NCBI RefSeq assembly: GCF_002222615.2
Contig: NZ_CP022412.2
Coordinates: forward strand, 1,736,001-1,800,000
Length of the DNA: 64,000 nucleotides
Source: Bacteroides caccae
GTDB lineage: Bacteria > Bacteroidota > Bacteroidia > Bacteroidales > Bacteroidaceae
Direction of reading: 5' to 3'
Shown piece after piece: positions 1 to 11,654 of this stretch. Below the pieces are notes generated by a model. That model did no database searches, was not told the DNA's origin, and was given only the letters and a program-made list of their open reading frames with translations. A program made the translations under genes and the position numbers. How positions within the stretch are numbered: the stretch's first letter is position 1; the number at the start of each line of letters is the position of its first letter.

Positions 1-2921
<2,921 letters not shown>

Positions 2922-2935
2922 AATAAAACTATTCA

Positions 2936-3003
2936 GGCACAGATTACACGGACTTCACAGTTTTAGTCAATCAAAGAACTGTGAAATTTGTGTAATCCGT
3001 GTC
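2936..3003. repeat. Long imperfect hairpin between convergent genes, possible bidirectional terminator
   Basis: A 27-base left arm (2936-2962) pairs with a 27-base right arm (2977-3003) around a 14-base loop. The five differences from perfect complementarity are all G-to-A or C-to-T type changes, so most can form G-U pairs in RNA. It sits between the stop of the GH2 gene and the stop of the convergent transporter gene. The arms contain short CACAG/ACACGG-like words and resemble the hairpin at 34924-34994. Confidence 0.6.
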
Positions 3004-3029
3004 TGATAACTAATAATGATTGGTGGTTA

Positions 3030-3947
3030 TTACAATTCCCTTCCCGCTTTCTCGAAATCAGCCTTCGACTTACTTTGCGTTACAATATATACACCGAGAA
3101 ATACGAGCGCAATGGCAAGTCCTTTCTGCCAGCCGAAACTTCCGATTCCCATAATAATGGCAGCAATCGTAGCCACAATCGGCTGCATATAATTATACAT
3201 ACTGACAACGGTAGGACGAAGCAGTTTTTGTGCCGTCATAATGCAGAGATAGGCTAGGAAACTTCCCCCTAGTACTACATAGAGCACTTGTATGATAGCA
3301 ACGGTGGAAATAGAGGTCCACTGAATCGTTGAAATGTCATAATAGGAGAAAGGTATATAACATATCGAGGCGTAAACGAACATCCATTTATTGATTGTTA
3401 CCGCTGAATACTGCTGAGATAGTCCTTTGAATACCGTCAGATAGATAGAGAAACTGATTTGTGCTACCAGACAGAGCAAGTCGCCGATAAGGTTTCTGTT
3501 ACCGCCACTTGCAGCCTGACTACTTAAAATAAGGATAAGTGCCCCCATAGCACCTACAAAAATCCCCAATACCTTCTTGTTTGTAATCGGTTCTTTCAGA
3601 TAAATGGCAGCCACAATCATGGTTACTATCGGCAAAGTAGTAGTTACGATAGAGGCGTCGATAGGCGAAGTCATGGAAAGTCCGAAAATAAAGATCCCCT
3701 GATTAAATACTAAGGCAAACAGAGAGGCAAAGAAAATCTTTAGCATATCCCTGTGGTTGACGTGCTCTTGTTTACAGAATATAGATAACATCCAGAAAGC
3801 AGCCGCAGCTCCTATCATACGGAATGTAGTGACGGAAAGAGCGGAAAACTCTTGCAGAGCCGATTTACCAATAGGAGCCATTAAGCCCCACATAACGTTT
3901 GCTGTCAACGCAAACAGATGACCGTGTAGATTCTTACTTTTGTCCAT
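3030..3947 (-). CDS. EamA/DMT-family inner-membrane transporter
   Basis: A 305-residue, highly hydrophobic protein with about ten predicted membrane segments arranged as two EamA halves (roughly residues 10-145 and 155-295). The pattern and length are typical of drug/metabolite exporters of the 10-TMS DMT superfamily. The substrate cannot be told from sequence; relatives export amino acids, purines or other metabolites. The N terminus is short and cytoplasmic (MDKSKNLHGHLFAL), which fits the chosen ATG. It is a single gene, convergent with the GH2 gene and divergent from the ATPase pair, with its own -7 box upstream. Confidence 0.85.
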   Translation of the reverse strand: MDKSKNLHGHLFALTANVMWGLMAPIGKSALQEFSALSVTTFRMIGAAAAFWMLSIFCKQEHVNHRDMLKIFFASLFALVFNQGIFIFGLSMTSPIDASIVTTTLPIVTMIVAAIYLKEPITNKKVLGIFVGAMGALILILSSQAASGGNRNLIGDLLCLVAQISFSIYLTVFKGLSQQYSAVTINKWMFVYASICYIPFSYYDISTIQWTSISTVAIIQVLYVVLGGSFLAYLCIMTAQKLLRPTVVSMYNYMQPIVATIAAIIMGIGSFGWQKGLAIALVFLGVYIVTQSKSKADFEKAGREL

Positions 3948-4009
3948 GCTGATAATAGTGATCTAATATAATCTTATAAGAATAACATCTAATTAGAAAA
4001 AACGGTTGG

Positions 4010-4017
4010 CAAAGGTA
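4010..4017 (-). promoter_or_regulatory. Bacteroides-type -7 box for the EamA transporter
   Basis: On the minus strand this reads TACCTTTG, a full match to TAnnTTTG, 62 bases upstream of the transporter ATG. No convincing -33 element was found. Confidence 0.5.
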
Positions 4018-4290
4018 ACTTTTTTATTCTTGTATTTTCTCAATCCGGTAAATAAACTGACATACTTTGAGAAAAAATGGCAAGGGGAATAATTCTTCCC
4101 TGCACAGACAAAGACTTAATCATAATAAGCATTTGATAAATGATAAAGAAAGGTGTTGTGGCAGACATTGCGATACTATGTAATCATCTTCCCGGCGGAC
4201 TACTGCCAGACCGCGTCCTCGTCCACACCGGAGATAGAAATGAAGTAGTCTCATTTCTGTTGAAACAGAGAAAGGAGAAGACGATAAAAC

Positions 4291-4326
4291 AAAATGTCCC
4301 GTTTGTGCATGAAAACGGGACATTTT
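4291..4326. terminator. Perfect 14-bp hairpin with A/T flanks
   Basis: AAAATGTCCCGTTT (4291-4304) pairs perfectly with 4313-4326 around an 8-base loop. The stem is GC-rich in the middle and ends in T-runs on either strand, the form of a bidirectional intrinsic terminator. It directly abuts the -7 box at 4330. It could insulate the ATPase promoter from upstream transcription or act as an operator. Confidence 0.6.
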
Positions 4327-4329
4327 ATT

Positions 4330-4337
4330 TATATTTG
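4330..4337 (+). promoter_or_regulatory. -7 box for the AAA ATPase / DUF4435 pair
   Basis: TATATTTG is a full TAnnTTTG match ending 21 bases before the ATG at 4359. The expected -33 region falls inside the hairpin at 4291-4326. Confidence 0.55.
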
Positions 4338-4358
4338 CCTTGATTAAACTTGAATATT

Positions 4359-5222
4359 ATGGAACAACAAGCCAATTATATCCGTCGTATCGAAATCCAC
4401 GGACTATGGGGACGTTTTAATATAAGCTGGGATTTACGTCCCGACGTAAATATCCTTTCCGGCATTAACGGAGTGGGGAAGACAACGATTCTCAATCGTT
4501 CCGTCGGCTATCTTGAAGACCTTTCCGGCGAGATGAAAAGCGACGAAAAAAACGGCGTGCGTCTTTTCTTCGACAATCCCGAGGCCACCTATATACCGTA
4601 TGATGTGATTCGCAGTTACGACCGCCCCCTGATTATGGGCGACTTTACAGCCCGTATGGCAGATAAGAATGTGAAGTCCGAACTGGACTGGCAGCTCTAC
4701 CTTCTCCAACGCCGTTATCTTGATTATCAGGTCAACATAGGCAATAAAATGATAGAAATGCTTTCGAGCAACGATGAAGAAGAACGGCGAAAAGCCGCGA
4801 CCCTGTCGATTGCCAAACGTCGTTTTCAGGATATGATTGACGAACTGTTCAGCTATACCCGTAAGAAGATAGACCGTAAACGGAACGACATTGCTTTCTA
4901 TCAGGATGGCGAACTGCTGTTTCCCTATAAACTGTCTTCCGGTGAAAAGCAGATGTTAGTAATTCTGTTGACGGTACTCGTGCAGGACAACAGCCATTGT
5001 GTGCTGTTTATGGATGAACCGGAGGCTTCCCTTCATATCGAATGGCAGCAGAGATTAATTTCAATGATACGGGAACTGAATCCGAATGTGCAGATTATCC
5101 TGACTACCCATTCGCCTGCCGTCATTATGGAAGGTTGGCTGGACGCCGTGACGGAAGTGAGCGATATATCCACCTCGTTGGAACATACGTTTGAAAAAGG
5201 ATGTTCCCAAACGAAACCATAA
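4359..5222 (+). CDS. AAA-family (AAA_15/AAA_21, ABC-type) ATPase, probable partner of DUF4435 protein
   Basis: A 287-residue soluble protein. The motifs of an ABC/SMC-type ATPase are complete: Walker A GINGVGKTT (Lys41), signature LSSGEKQ (192-197), Walker B VLFMDEP (Asp219, Glu220) and an H-loop TTHSP (His251). Between Walker A and the signature lies a charged helical insert (about 125-180). An in-frame TTG three codons upstream exists, but the ATG at 4359 fits the -7 box better. The next gene starts 24 bases after the stop on the same strand and encodes a DUF4435/TOPRIM-like protein. Such ATPases drive OLD-family and PARIS (AriA-AriB) defence proteins. AriA as I recall it is clearly longer than this protein, so this is a compact relative or a different system with the same two parts. 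Confidence 0.8.
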   Translation: MEQQANYIRRIEIHGLWGRFNISWDLRPDVNILSGINGVGKTTILNRSVGYLEDLSGEMKSDEKNGVRLFFDNPEATYIPYDVIRSYDRPLIMGDFTARMADKNVKSELDWQLYLLQRRYLDYQVNIGNKMIEMLSSNDEEERRKAATLSIAKRRFQDMIDELFSYTRKKIDRKRNDIAFYQDGELLFPYKLSSGEKQMLVILLTVLVQDNSHCVLFMDEPEASLHIEWQQRLISMIRELNPNVQIILTTHSPAVIMEGWLDAVTEVSDISTSLEHTFEKGCSQTKP

Positions 5223-5246
5223 TTTGTACAATTAGTAACTATCAAC

Positions 5247-6248
5247 ATGGCAACTTCACTAAGAGATAACCTGACCTCTTCTTACTTCAACGCTGCCCAT
5301 AAACTCTACTCGAAGAAGGCGCGCCGGCGTATCATTGCTTATGTAGAAAGCTATGATGATGTCGCATTCTGGCGTACGTTGCTCGAAGAATTTGAAGATG
5401 ACGAACATTATTTCCAGGTGATGCTTCCTTCCGCCACCTCCCTGGCAAAAGGGAAGAAGATGGTGTTGATGAATACGCTGAATACAAAGGAACTGGGAAG
5501 AAGCCTGATTGCCTGTGTCGACAGTGACTATGATTTTCTGTTGCAAGGAGCTACCAATACCTCCCGTAAGATTAACCGGAACAAATATATTTTCCAGACC
5601 TACACTTACGCCATTGAAAACTACCATTGTTTTGCTGAAAGTCTTCATGAAGTGTGTGTGCAGGCTACGTTGAACGACCGTTTTATTCTCGATTTCGATG
5701 CTTACCTGAAACGTTACTCGGAAATCGTATATCCGCTTTTCCTGTGGAATATCTGGTTCTACCGCCAGCGTGATACTTATACCTTTCCGATGTATGACTT
5801 CCATACATATACGGCTTTGAAAGAGATAAGTTTGAGGCATCCCGAACACAGTCTGGAAGCTTTACAACACCGTGTCAATCAGAAACTTTCGGAATTGAAA
5901 AAACGTTTTCCCCGTATTGTCAATCAGGTGAACAACTTACGTGATGAATTGAAGGAACTGGGATTAATGCCCGAAACGACTTATTTATATATGCAGGGAC
6001 ATCACGTAATGGACAATGTCGTGATGAAACTCCTGATTCCGGTCTGTACTGCTCTGAGGCGTGAACGGGAGCAGGAGATCAAACGCCTCGCAGAACATAA
6101 TGAACAATTTAGAAACGAACTGACCTGTTATCAGAACAGTCAGGTGAATGTAGAGATCATGCTGAAAAAGAATGTAGCCTATAAACGGCTCTTTCATTAC
6201 GAATGGCTCCGGCAGGACATTCAGGAATACTTGGCGAAAGGAGAATGA
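5247..6248 (+). CDS. DUF4435 / TOPRIM-like protein (AriB-like), probable nuclease partner of the AAA ATPase
   Basis: A 333-residue protein. Near the N terminus AYVESYDDVAFW gives the acidic residue expected of a TOPRIM fold (Glu34). About 58 residues later ACVDSDYDF supplies the DxD pair (Asp92, Asp94). Together with the start SYFNAAHKLY, this is the layout of DUF4435 proteins. The C-terminal half (about 190-333) is helical and highly charged, with no domain I recognise. DUF4435 is the AriB effector of PARIS, where the ATPase holds it until a phage trigger releases it. Here the gene follows an AAA ATPase and probably shares its transcript. Nuclease function is inferred from motifs only. A housekeeping role shared across Bacteroides is the alternative. 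Confidence 0.72.
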   Translation: MATSLRDNLTSSYFNAAHKLYSKKARRRIIAYVESYDDVAFWRTLLEEFEDDEHYFQVMLPSATSLAKGKKMVLMNTLNTKELGRSLIACVDSDYDFLLQGATNTSRKINRNKYIFQTYTYAIENYHCFAESLHEVCVQATLNDRFILDFDAYLKRYSEIVYPLFLWNIWFYRQRDTYTFPMYDFHTYTALKEISLRHPEHSLEALQHRVNQKLSELKKRFPRIVNQVNNLRDELKELGLMPETTYLYMQGHHVMDNVVMKLLIPVCTALRREREQEIKRLAEHNEQFRNELTCYQNSQVNVEIMLKKNVAYKRLFHYEWLRQDIQEYLAKGE

Positions 6249-6296
6249 AATAAACAATAGATAAAAGAGAACTAAACCAAAAGAGAAAAAATATTT

Positions 6297-7628
6297 ATGA
6301 AAGAAGTAATTGATACGGTGAGTGTAGCATTAGCGAGTGGGGAAGTGGAAGAATTGGGAGGAGCAGTGATGCAGGAAGTCAACCGCTCGTTACTATCGGC
6401 AGGAGTGAACGAAGAATGGGCTGACAAGATTGACAATCTGATAGTGCTGCTGTTTATTATCGGAATCGCTTTACTGGCTAACGTAATCTGCCGCAGGATC
6501 ATCTTGCGGGTAGTGGCAAAACTGGTGAAGCAAACTAAGGCGACGTGGGATGATATCGTATTCGATCATAAGGTAATGGTACATCTTAGCAGAATGGTGG
6601 CACCGATTCTGATTTATATTGCCATTCCTATTGCTTTCCCCGAACATGCTGATTCCGGGTTGCTCGATTTCTTACGCAGGCTTTGCATGATTTATATCCT
6701 TGCAGTGTTCCTGCGGTTTGTCAGTTCGTTGTTTACTGCCATTTATCAGGTATACAGCCGGAAAGAGCAATATAGGGACAAGCCTTTGAAGGGACTTTTG
6801 CAGACGGCACAAGTCATCCTTTTCTTTATAGGGGCTATTATCATCATCAGTATTCTGATTAATCAAAGTCCGGTGGTGTTGTTGACGGGACTCGGAGCTT
6901 CTGCTGCCGTCCTGATGTTGGTATTCAAAGACAGTATTATGGGATTTGTGTCCGGTATTCAGCTTTCTGCCAACAATATGCTGAAAGTGGGCGATTGGAT
7001 TACCATGCCAAAGTACGGTGCGGATGGTACGGTGATAGAAGTAACCTTGAACACCGTGAAAGTGCGCAACTTCGATAATACCATAACCACTATTCCGCCT
7101 TACCTGCTGGTTAGTGACTCTTTCCAGAACTGGCAGGGAATGCAGGAGTCCGGTGGGCGCCGCGTGAAACGCTCTATCAATATAGACATGAGCAGCGTGC
7201 GTTTCTGTACTCCGGAGATGTTGGCGAAGTATCGAAAGATACAGTTGTTGAAAGATTACGTAGACCGGACGGAGAAAGTAGTGGAAGAATATAACAAAGA
7301 ACATAATATTGACAATTCAGTACTCGTAAACGGGCGTCGTCAGACAAATTTGGGCGTTTTTCGCGCTTACCTGACTAATTATCTGAAAAGCCTTCCTACC
7401 GTTAATCAGGAACTGACTTGCATGGTCCGCCAGCTCCAGCCGACGGAAACCGGTATCCCTCTGGAACTCTATTTCTTTTCGGCCAATAAAGTCTGGGTTG
7501 CCTATGAAGGCATACAGGCAGACGTATTCGATCATGTGCTTGCCATTATTCCCGAATTTGACTTGCAAGTATTCCAGAATCCTTCGGGTGCCGACCTGCG
7601 CCGGATAGGAGTAAAAATAGAGAAATAA
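6297..7628 (+). CDS. MscS-family mechanosensitive channel (YbdG-like)
   Basis: A 443-residue inner-membrane protein with about five membrane segments (near residues 46-70, 98-115, 122-145, 160-185 and 190-215). The last is the Gly/Ala-rich pore helix LLTGLGASAAVLMLVFKDSI. It continues into the conserved beta domain start (LSANNMLKVGDWITMP). A long C-terminal cytoplasmic portion (about 240-443) matches the YbdG/MscM-type subgroup rather than minimal MscS. It would release solutes on hypo-osmotic shock. It starts 48 bases after the DUF4435 gene on the same strand, so co-transcription is possible, although a functional link to that pair is not obvious. Confidence 0.88.
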   Translation: MKEVIDTVSVALASGEVEELGGAVMQEVNRSLLSAGVNEEWADKIDNLIVLLFIIGIALLANVICRRIILRVVAKLVKQTKATWDDIVFDHKVMVHLSRMVAPILIYIAIPIAFPEHADSGLLDFLRRLCMIYILAVFLRFVSSLFTAIYQVYSRKEQYRDKPLKGLLQTAQVILFFIGAIIIISILINQSPVVLLTGLGASAAVLMLVFKDSIMGFVSGIQLSANNMLKVGDWITMPKYGADGTVIEVTLNTVKVRNFDNTITTIPPYLLVSDSFQNWQGMQESGGRRVKRSINIDMSSVRFCTPEMLAKYRKIQLLKDYVDRTEKVVEEYNKEHNIDNSVLVNGRRQTNLGVFRAYLTNYLKSLPTVNQELTCMVRQLQPTETGIPLELYFFSANKVWVAYEGIQADVFDHVLAIIPEFDLQVFQNPSGADLRRIGVKIEK

Positions 7629-7666
7629 GTATTAGAACAATAAAACACTGTTAACTATCCATTGTC

Positions 7667-8563
7667 ATGACTACACCGTTACCAAATCAGATAATCCGCG
7701 AAATCACTCCTCTATCAGACAAGGACTGTTTTTATATTGCAGAACGTTATAAGACGGAATTTACTTATCCTATCCACAATCATTCCGAGTTTGAACTGAA
7801 CTTTACCGAGAAGGCGGCGGGAGTGAGAAGGGTGGTCGGAGATTCTTCCGAAGTGATAGGCGACTATGATTTGGTCTTGATAACAGGTAAAGACCTGGAG
7901 CACGTCTGGGAACAGAACGAATGTCGTTCGAAAGAGATACGGGAGATAACGATCCAGTTTTCTTCCGATCTTTTCTTCAAGAGCTTTATCAATAAGAACC
8001 AGTTTGACTCTATCCGTCGGATGTTGGATAAGGCGCAGAAAGGACTTTGTTTCCCGATGTCCGCCATTCTTAAAATATATCCGTTGCTCGATACACTTGC
8101 TTCTGAGAAACAGGGATTCTATGCAGTAATCAAGTTTATGACGATTCTCTACGAACTCTCCCTTTTTGAAGAAGAAGCCCGCACATTGTCCAGTTCGTCT
8201 TTTGCCAAGATAGATATTCATTCGGACAGCCGCCGTGTGCAAAAGGTGCAGGAGTATATCAATGCCCATTATCAGGAGGAGATTCGCTTGGGGCAGTTGG
8301 CAGCTATGGTTGGAATGACGGATGTGTCCTTCAGTCGGTTCTTCAAACTGCGGACTGGTAAGAATCTCTCCGACTATATCATTGATATACGTCTTGGTTT
8401 TGCTTCCCGCCTGTTGGTGGATTCTACCATGTCAATAGCCGAAATCTGCTATGAGTGCGGATTCAATAATCTTTCCAACTTCAACCGGATCTTCAAAAAG
8501 AAGAAGGCTTGCTCTCCTAAAGAATTTCGTGAGAACTACCGGAAAAAGAAGAAGCTGGTTTAA
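7667..8563 (+). CDS. AraC-family transcriptional regulator with N-terminal cupin-like sensor domain
   Basis: A 298-residue protein. The N-terminal part (about 15-100) looks like the cupin ligand-binding fold of AraC proteins (HNHSEFELNFTEKAAGVRRV, GDYDLVLITG). The C-terminal 100 residues form two helix-turn-helix units: LGQLAAMVGMTDVSFSRFFK, then SIAEICYECGFNNLSNFNRI with the closing signature SPKEFRENYR. It follows the MscS gene by 38 bases. It is followed by a 22-bp-period repeat array and then a TonB-dependent receptor gene; such arrays have the spacing AraC dimers like. Control of the receptor is possible but not shown. Confidence 0.87.
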   Translation: MTTPLPNQIIREITPLSDKDCFYIAERYKTEFTYPIHNHSEFELNFTEKAAGVRRVVGDSSEVIGDYDLVLITGKDLEHVWEQNECRSKEIREITIQFSSDLFFKSFINKNQFDSIRRMLDKAQKGLCFPMSAILKIYPLLDTLASEKQGFYAVIKFMTILYELSLFEEEARTLSSSSFAKIDIHSDSRRVQKVQEYINAHYQEEIRLGQLAAMVGMTDVSFSRFFKLRTGKNLSDYIIDIRLGFASRLLVDSTMSIAEICYECGFNNLSNFNRIFKKKKACSPKEFRENYRKKKKLV

Positions 8564-8625
8564 GGTCCGTACATCTCTTCCATTAGTTGTTCGCAAGCTT
8601 TCTGGAGATGTTCTGAGTGGGGGCT

Positions 8626-8713
8626 TGTGCCACCGGCTTGTCACAGTTGTGCCATCGTGGTGTCACAGTTGTGCCAAGCCGATGTCACAGTTGTGACAGG
8701 CCGGTGTCATATC
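8626..8713. repeat. Tandem array with 22-bp period and dyad cores, four units
   Basis: Four contiguous 22-bp units begin at 8626, 8648, 8670 and 8692. The constant part is TGTCACA-GT-TGTGCCA, a 16-base imperfect dyad, separated by 6-base spacers that all differ (CCGGCT, TCGTGG, AGCCGA, GGCCGG). The last unit degenerates. It lies 63 bases after the AraC gene stop and about 95 bases before the -7 box of the TonB receptor gene. It does not match a CRP site, because the arms are too far apart within each unit. Confidence 0.85.
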
Positions 8714-8806
8714 CCGGCACTGGGCTTGTCTGTCGTGTAATAATCTTGCAACCTATCTTTCAACCGATTGTATCTTCTCCGTATTACCGTTGTAACACCC
8801 ACCCCC

Positions 8807-8814
8807 TACCTTTG
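8807..8814 (+). promoter_or_regulatory. -7 box for the TonB-dependent receptor operon
   Basis: TACCTTTG is a full TAnnTTTG match, 31 bases upstream of the ATG at 8846. Confidence 0.5.
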
Positions 8815-8845
8815 CCCACGGATTTAAAACGTAGAGCAAAGTTCG

Positions 8846-11560
8846 ATGAAAAAACTATTTCTTTTAAGATTTTCCGTTGCAGCCTTTTTTTGTATGCTGT
8901 GTGTACTTTCTTCGCTGGCTGCTAATATCAAGGTGAAAGGAGCTGTGAAAGACAAACTTTCCAAGGAGCCTTTAATCGGAGCAACGATTCGTCTGATAGG
9001 CACTCAGGCCGGAGCCGTCACTGATATGGACGGTAATTTTGAGTTAAATGCCGGTGGTGTGTTGGAAGGTATGTATGATATTGAAATAAAATATGTAGGA
9101 TACAAGACCGAGGTTCGTCGCAAGGTCCGTGTGGAGAACGGCAAACTGGTGATACTGAATCTGGAACTGGAAACGGATGCACAGGAACTTGCCGATGTGG
9201 TAGTCGTAGCAAAGAAGAATCGTGAGAATGAAAATATGCTGCTGCTCGAACAGCAGAAAGCCGTCATTGCAGTGCAGTCCGTAGGGGTGAAGGAACTTTC
9301 GCGCAAAGGGGTTTCCGATGCGGAAGGCGCCGTAACCAAAGTATCAGGGGTATCCAAACAAGACGGAGTGAAGAACGTCTTTGTCCGCGGACTGGGCGAC
9401 CGCTATAATGCAACCACCTTCAACGGCTTCTCCCTTCCTTCCGAAGACCCTGAATATAAGAATATCTCTCTCGACTTTTTCGGAACGGACGTCATACAGT
9501 CCGTAGGTGTCAACAAAGCCTTCAACGCAGGTGGCAGCAGTGATGTCGGCGGCGCAACGATCGACATCGTCTCCAAAGAACTGATAGGTGGCGGAAACTT
9601 CGGTATCGGCATTTCCGGCGGACTGAACACGCAAACCTTGACAGCCGATTTCCTCAAAATGGACGGGGTGGACTTTATGGGTTTTGCCAACCGCACCGAA
9701 CCTGCCGACGAAAACACTTGGGGATTTAAGAATAAACTCGACCCTACCGAAAAACATCTCCAGATAAACCGGAGTTACAGCATTTCCGGTGGAAAACGTT
9801 TCTATATAGGTAAGGACAAGAATCCGCTTTCTTTCTTCCTGACCGCCGGACATACAACAGATTATCAGTATACGGACGAAGTGATACGCAATACCACTAC
9901 CAGCGGCACAATCTATAAAGATATGCAGGGAAAAAAATATGCCGAGAATATCAGCCAACTGCTACTGGCCAACGTGGACTACGATATGAACAACCGTCAC
10001 CACGTCAGCTATAACTTGATGATGATACACGCCGGCACGCAGTCGGTAGGCGACTACACCGGCAAGAATTCTATCTTTAGCGATGATTACGATAACTTGG
10101 GATTGACCCGCCGTCAGCAATCTAATGATAACCTTTTAATCGTCAATCAGTTGTTGACCAATTGGGGACTGACCAAATCATTAAGTCTGGATGCCGGTGC
10201 TTCCTACAATATGGTGAAAGGATACGAGCCGGACCGCCGCATCAACAATATCACGAAAGCGGAAAACGGATACACCCTGCTTCGTGGAAACTCTCAACAA
10301 CGCTACTTCTCCGCACTGGACGAAGATGATATTAATGTAAAAGCAGGCTTGGTCTACCGCTTGAAAGACGATGTGGAAGAAATCTCCAATATCCGCCTCG
10401 GCTATACAGGCAGATTTGTAGACGACAGTTTCAAGGCTACGGAATACAACCTGACCGTGGAACATGCTTCCGACTTCCCTTCGCTGGATGGTTTCTCGCT
10501 TGATGATTACTATAATCGGGACAACTTATCTTCCGGCTGGTTCAAGATTCAGAAGAATGTGGACAAGTATACTGTCACCAAGAATATCCATTCGGCATAC
10601 GCCGAAGCTACTTATCAGTTTACCCCGCGTTGGATTGTAAACTTGGGGTTGAAGTATGATTATGTAGATATCAATGTAGATTATAATGTGAATAGAGGCG
10701 GTTCCGAAGGAAGCAACACCATCCGGAAAGACTATTTCCTGCCCAGCCTCAATCTGAAATATAATCTGAATGAGAAACATTTCCTCCGCTTGGGGGCAAG
10801 CAAGACCTATACGCTGCCGCAAGCCAAAGAAATATCTCCTTACCGCTATGTAGGCGTGAATTTCAACAGTCAGGGAAATCCGAATCTGAAACCCTCGGAC
10901 AACTATAACTTCGACCTCAAATGGGACTTCAATCCCAGCCCGACGGAACTCGTTTCGCTGACAGCTTTCTATAAACATATCAAAGATCCGATCTCCCGCA
11001 TTGAAGTGGCCAGTGCCGGTGGATATCTCTCATACGAGAATATTTCGGATCGTGCAACAGTTGCCGGAGTAGAGGTGGAAATACGTAAAAACCTGTTTGT
11101 CCGTCCGTTGAGCAGTGCTGCGAACGGCATGAACAAACTCTCCTTCGGACTGAACGGTTCCTACATTTACACCAATGCGAAGATGCCTTTGGCAACCGTC
11201 ACCACCGGTTCGCAACTGGAAGGAGCTGCCCCGTGGATTGCCAACTTCGACCTTTCTCACCATTTCACCCGAGACGAACGCAGTTTTGTCAATACGCTGG
11301 TTCTTAATTATGTGAGCGATAAGATTTATACGATTGGAACGCAAGGATATCAGGACATCATGGAACGGGGACTTGTCACACTCGACTTCGTCTCGCAGGT
11401 CCGGTTGAACAAATATCTCTCCCTCAACCTGAAAGCTCGCAACCTGCTGAATCCTTCCCATAAATTGAGTCGCAAAGCCAATGAGAGTGGCGAAAAGGTA
11501 GTGCTCGGCGATTATAAAAAAGGAATAAACATCAGCCTGGGAGTGTCGTGCACATTCTAA
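8846..11560 (+). CDS. TonB-dependent outer-membrane receptor with carboxypeptidase-like regulatory domain
   Basis: A 904-residue protein with an N-terminal signal peptide (cleavage near SSLAAN, about residue 26). A CarboxypepD_reg-like domain follows (about 28-105, with PLIGATIRLIGT and AVTDMDGNFEL). The plug domain runs roughly 115-245 (TKVSGVSKQDGVKNVFVRGLGDRYNATTF). A long beta-barrel follows and ends in the aromatic terminus VSCTF typical of outer-membrane barrels. The barrel contains the usual receptor segment KYNLNEKHFLRLGASKTYTLP. It is shorter than SusC proteins and has no SusD partner; the next gene encodes a lipoprotein instead. Substrate unknown. It is preceded by an AraC gene, the 22-bp repeat array and a -7 box. 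Confidence 0.88.
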   Translation: MKKLFLLRFSVAAFFCMLCVLSSLAANIKVKGAVKDKLSKEPLIGATIRLIGTQAGAVTDMDGNFELNAGGVLEGMYDIEIKYVGYKTEVRRKVRVENGKLVILNLELETDAQELADVVVVAKKNRENENMLLLEQQKAVIAVQSVGVKELSRKGVSDAEGAVTKVSGVSKQDGVKNVFVRGLGDRYNATTFNGFSLPSEDPEYKNISLDFFGTDVIQSVGVNKAFNAGGSSDVGGATIDIVSKELIGGGNFGIGISGGLNTQTLTADFLKMDGVDFMGFANRTEPADENTWGFKNKLDPTEKHLQINRSYSISGGKRFYIGKDKNPLSFFLTAGHTTDYQYTDEVIRNTTTSGTIYKDMQGKKYAENISQLLLANVDYDMNNRHHVSYNLMMIHAGTQSVGDYTGKNSIFSDDYDNLGLTRRQQSNDNLLIVNQLLTNWGLTKSLSLDAGASYNMVKGYEPDRRINNITKAENGYTLLRGNSQQRYFSALDEDDINVKAGLVYRLKDDVEEISNIRLGYTGRFVDDSFKATEYNLTVEHASDFPSLDGFSLDDYYNRDNLSSGWFKIQKNVDKYTVTKNIHSAYAEATYQFTPRWIVNLGLKYDYVDINVDYNVNRGGSEGSNTIRKDYFLPSLNLKYNLNEKHFLRLGASKTYTLPQAKEISPYRYVGVNFNSQGNPNLKPSDNYNFDLKWDFNPSPTELVSLTAFYKHIKDPISRIEVASAGGYLSYENISDRATVAGVEVEIRKNLFVRPLSSAANGMNKLSFGLNGSYIYTNAKMPLATVTTGSQLEGAAPWIANFDLSHHFTRDERSFVNTLVLNYVSDKIYTIGTQGYQDIMERGLVTLDFVSQVRLNKYLSLNLKARNLLNPSHKLSRKANESGEKVVLGDYKKGINISLGVSCTF

Positions 11561-11654
11561 GTCCCGGCAATAGAAATAGAATAAGATAATTGATTGCAGA
11601 ACTTGATTATTAACTGATTACTGAATAGAATTATTAACTAATTATTGAAGCAAA

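Larger units (their letters stand above)
3948..4358. other. Intergenic region between divergent genes, no supported gene
   Basis: About 410 bases. It holds the -7 box of the transporter (4010-4017) and, at its right end, a perfect 14-bp hairpin and a -7 box in front of the ATPase gene. Two 67-codon frames cross 4120-4343 on opposite strands, but neither shows a domain, signal peptide or plausible initiation context. One ends inside the hairpin. Confidence 0.5.

Noticed and set aside
4140..4343. 67-codon frame on the plus strand ahead of the ATPase gene
   Set aside because: It has no domain or signal peptide, its 3' end is formed by the hairpin and -7 box, and an opposite-strand frame of equal length crosses it.
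8626..8713. CRISPR array or CRP (TGTGA-N6-TCACA) sites
   Set aside because: Repeat and spacer are far too short for CRISPR and no cas genes are seen; the TGTG and CACA arms have the wrong spacing for CRP.
8617..8925. 102-codon frame across the 22-bp array and into the TonB receptor gene
   Set aside because: It translates the repeats into low-complexity Cys/Val/His residues and overlaps the receptor start in another frame; the promoter lies inside it.
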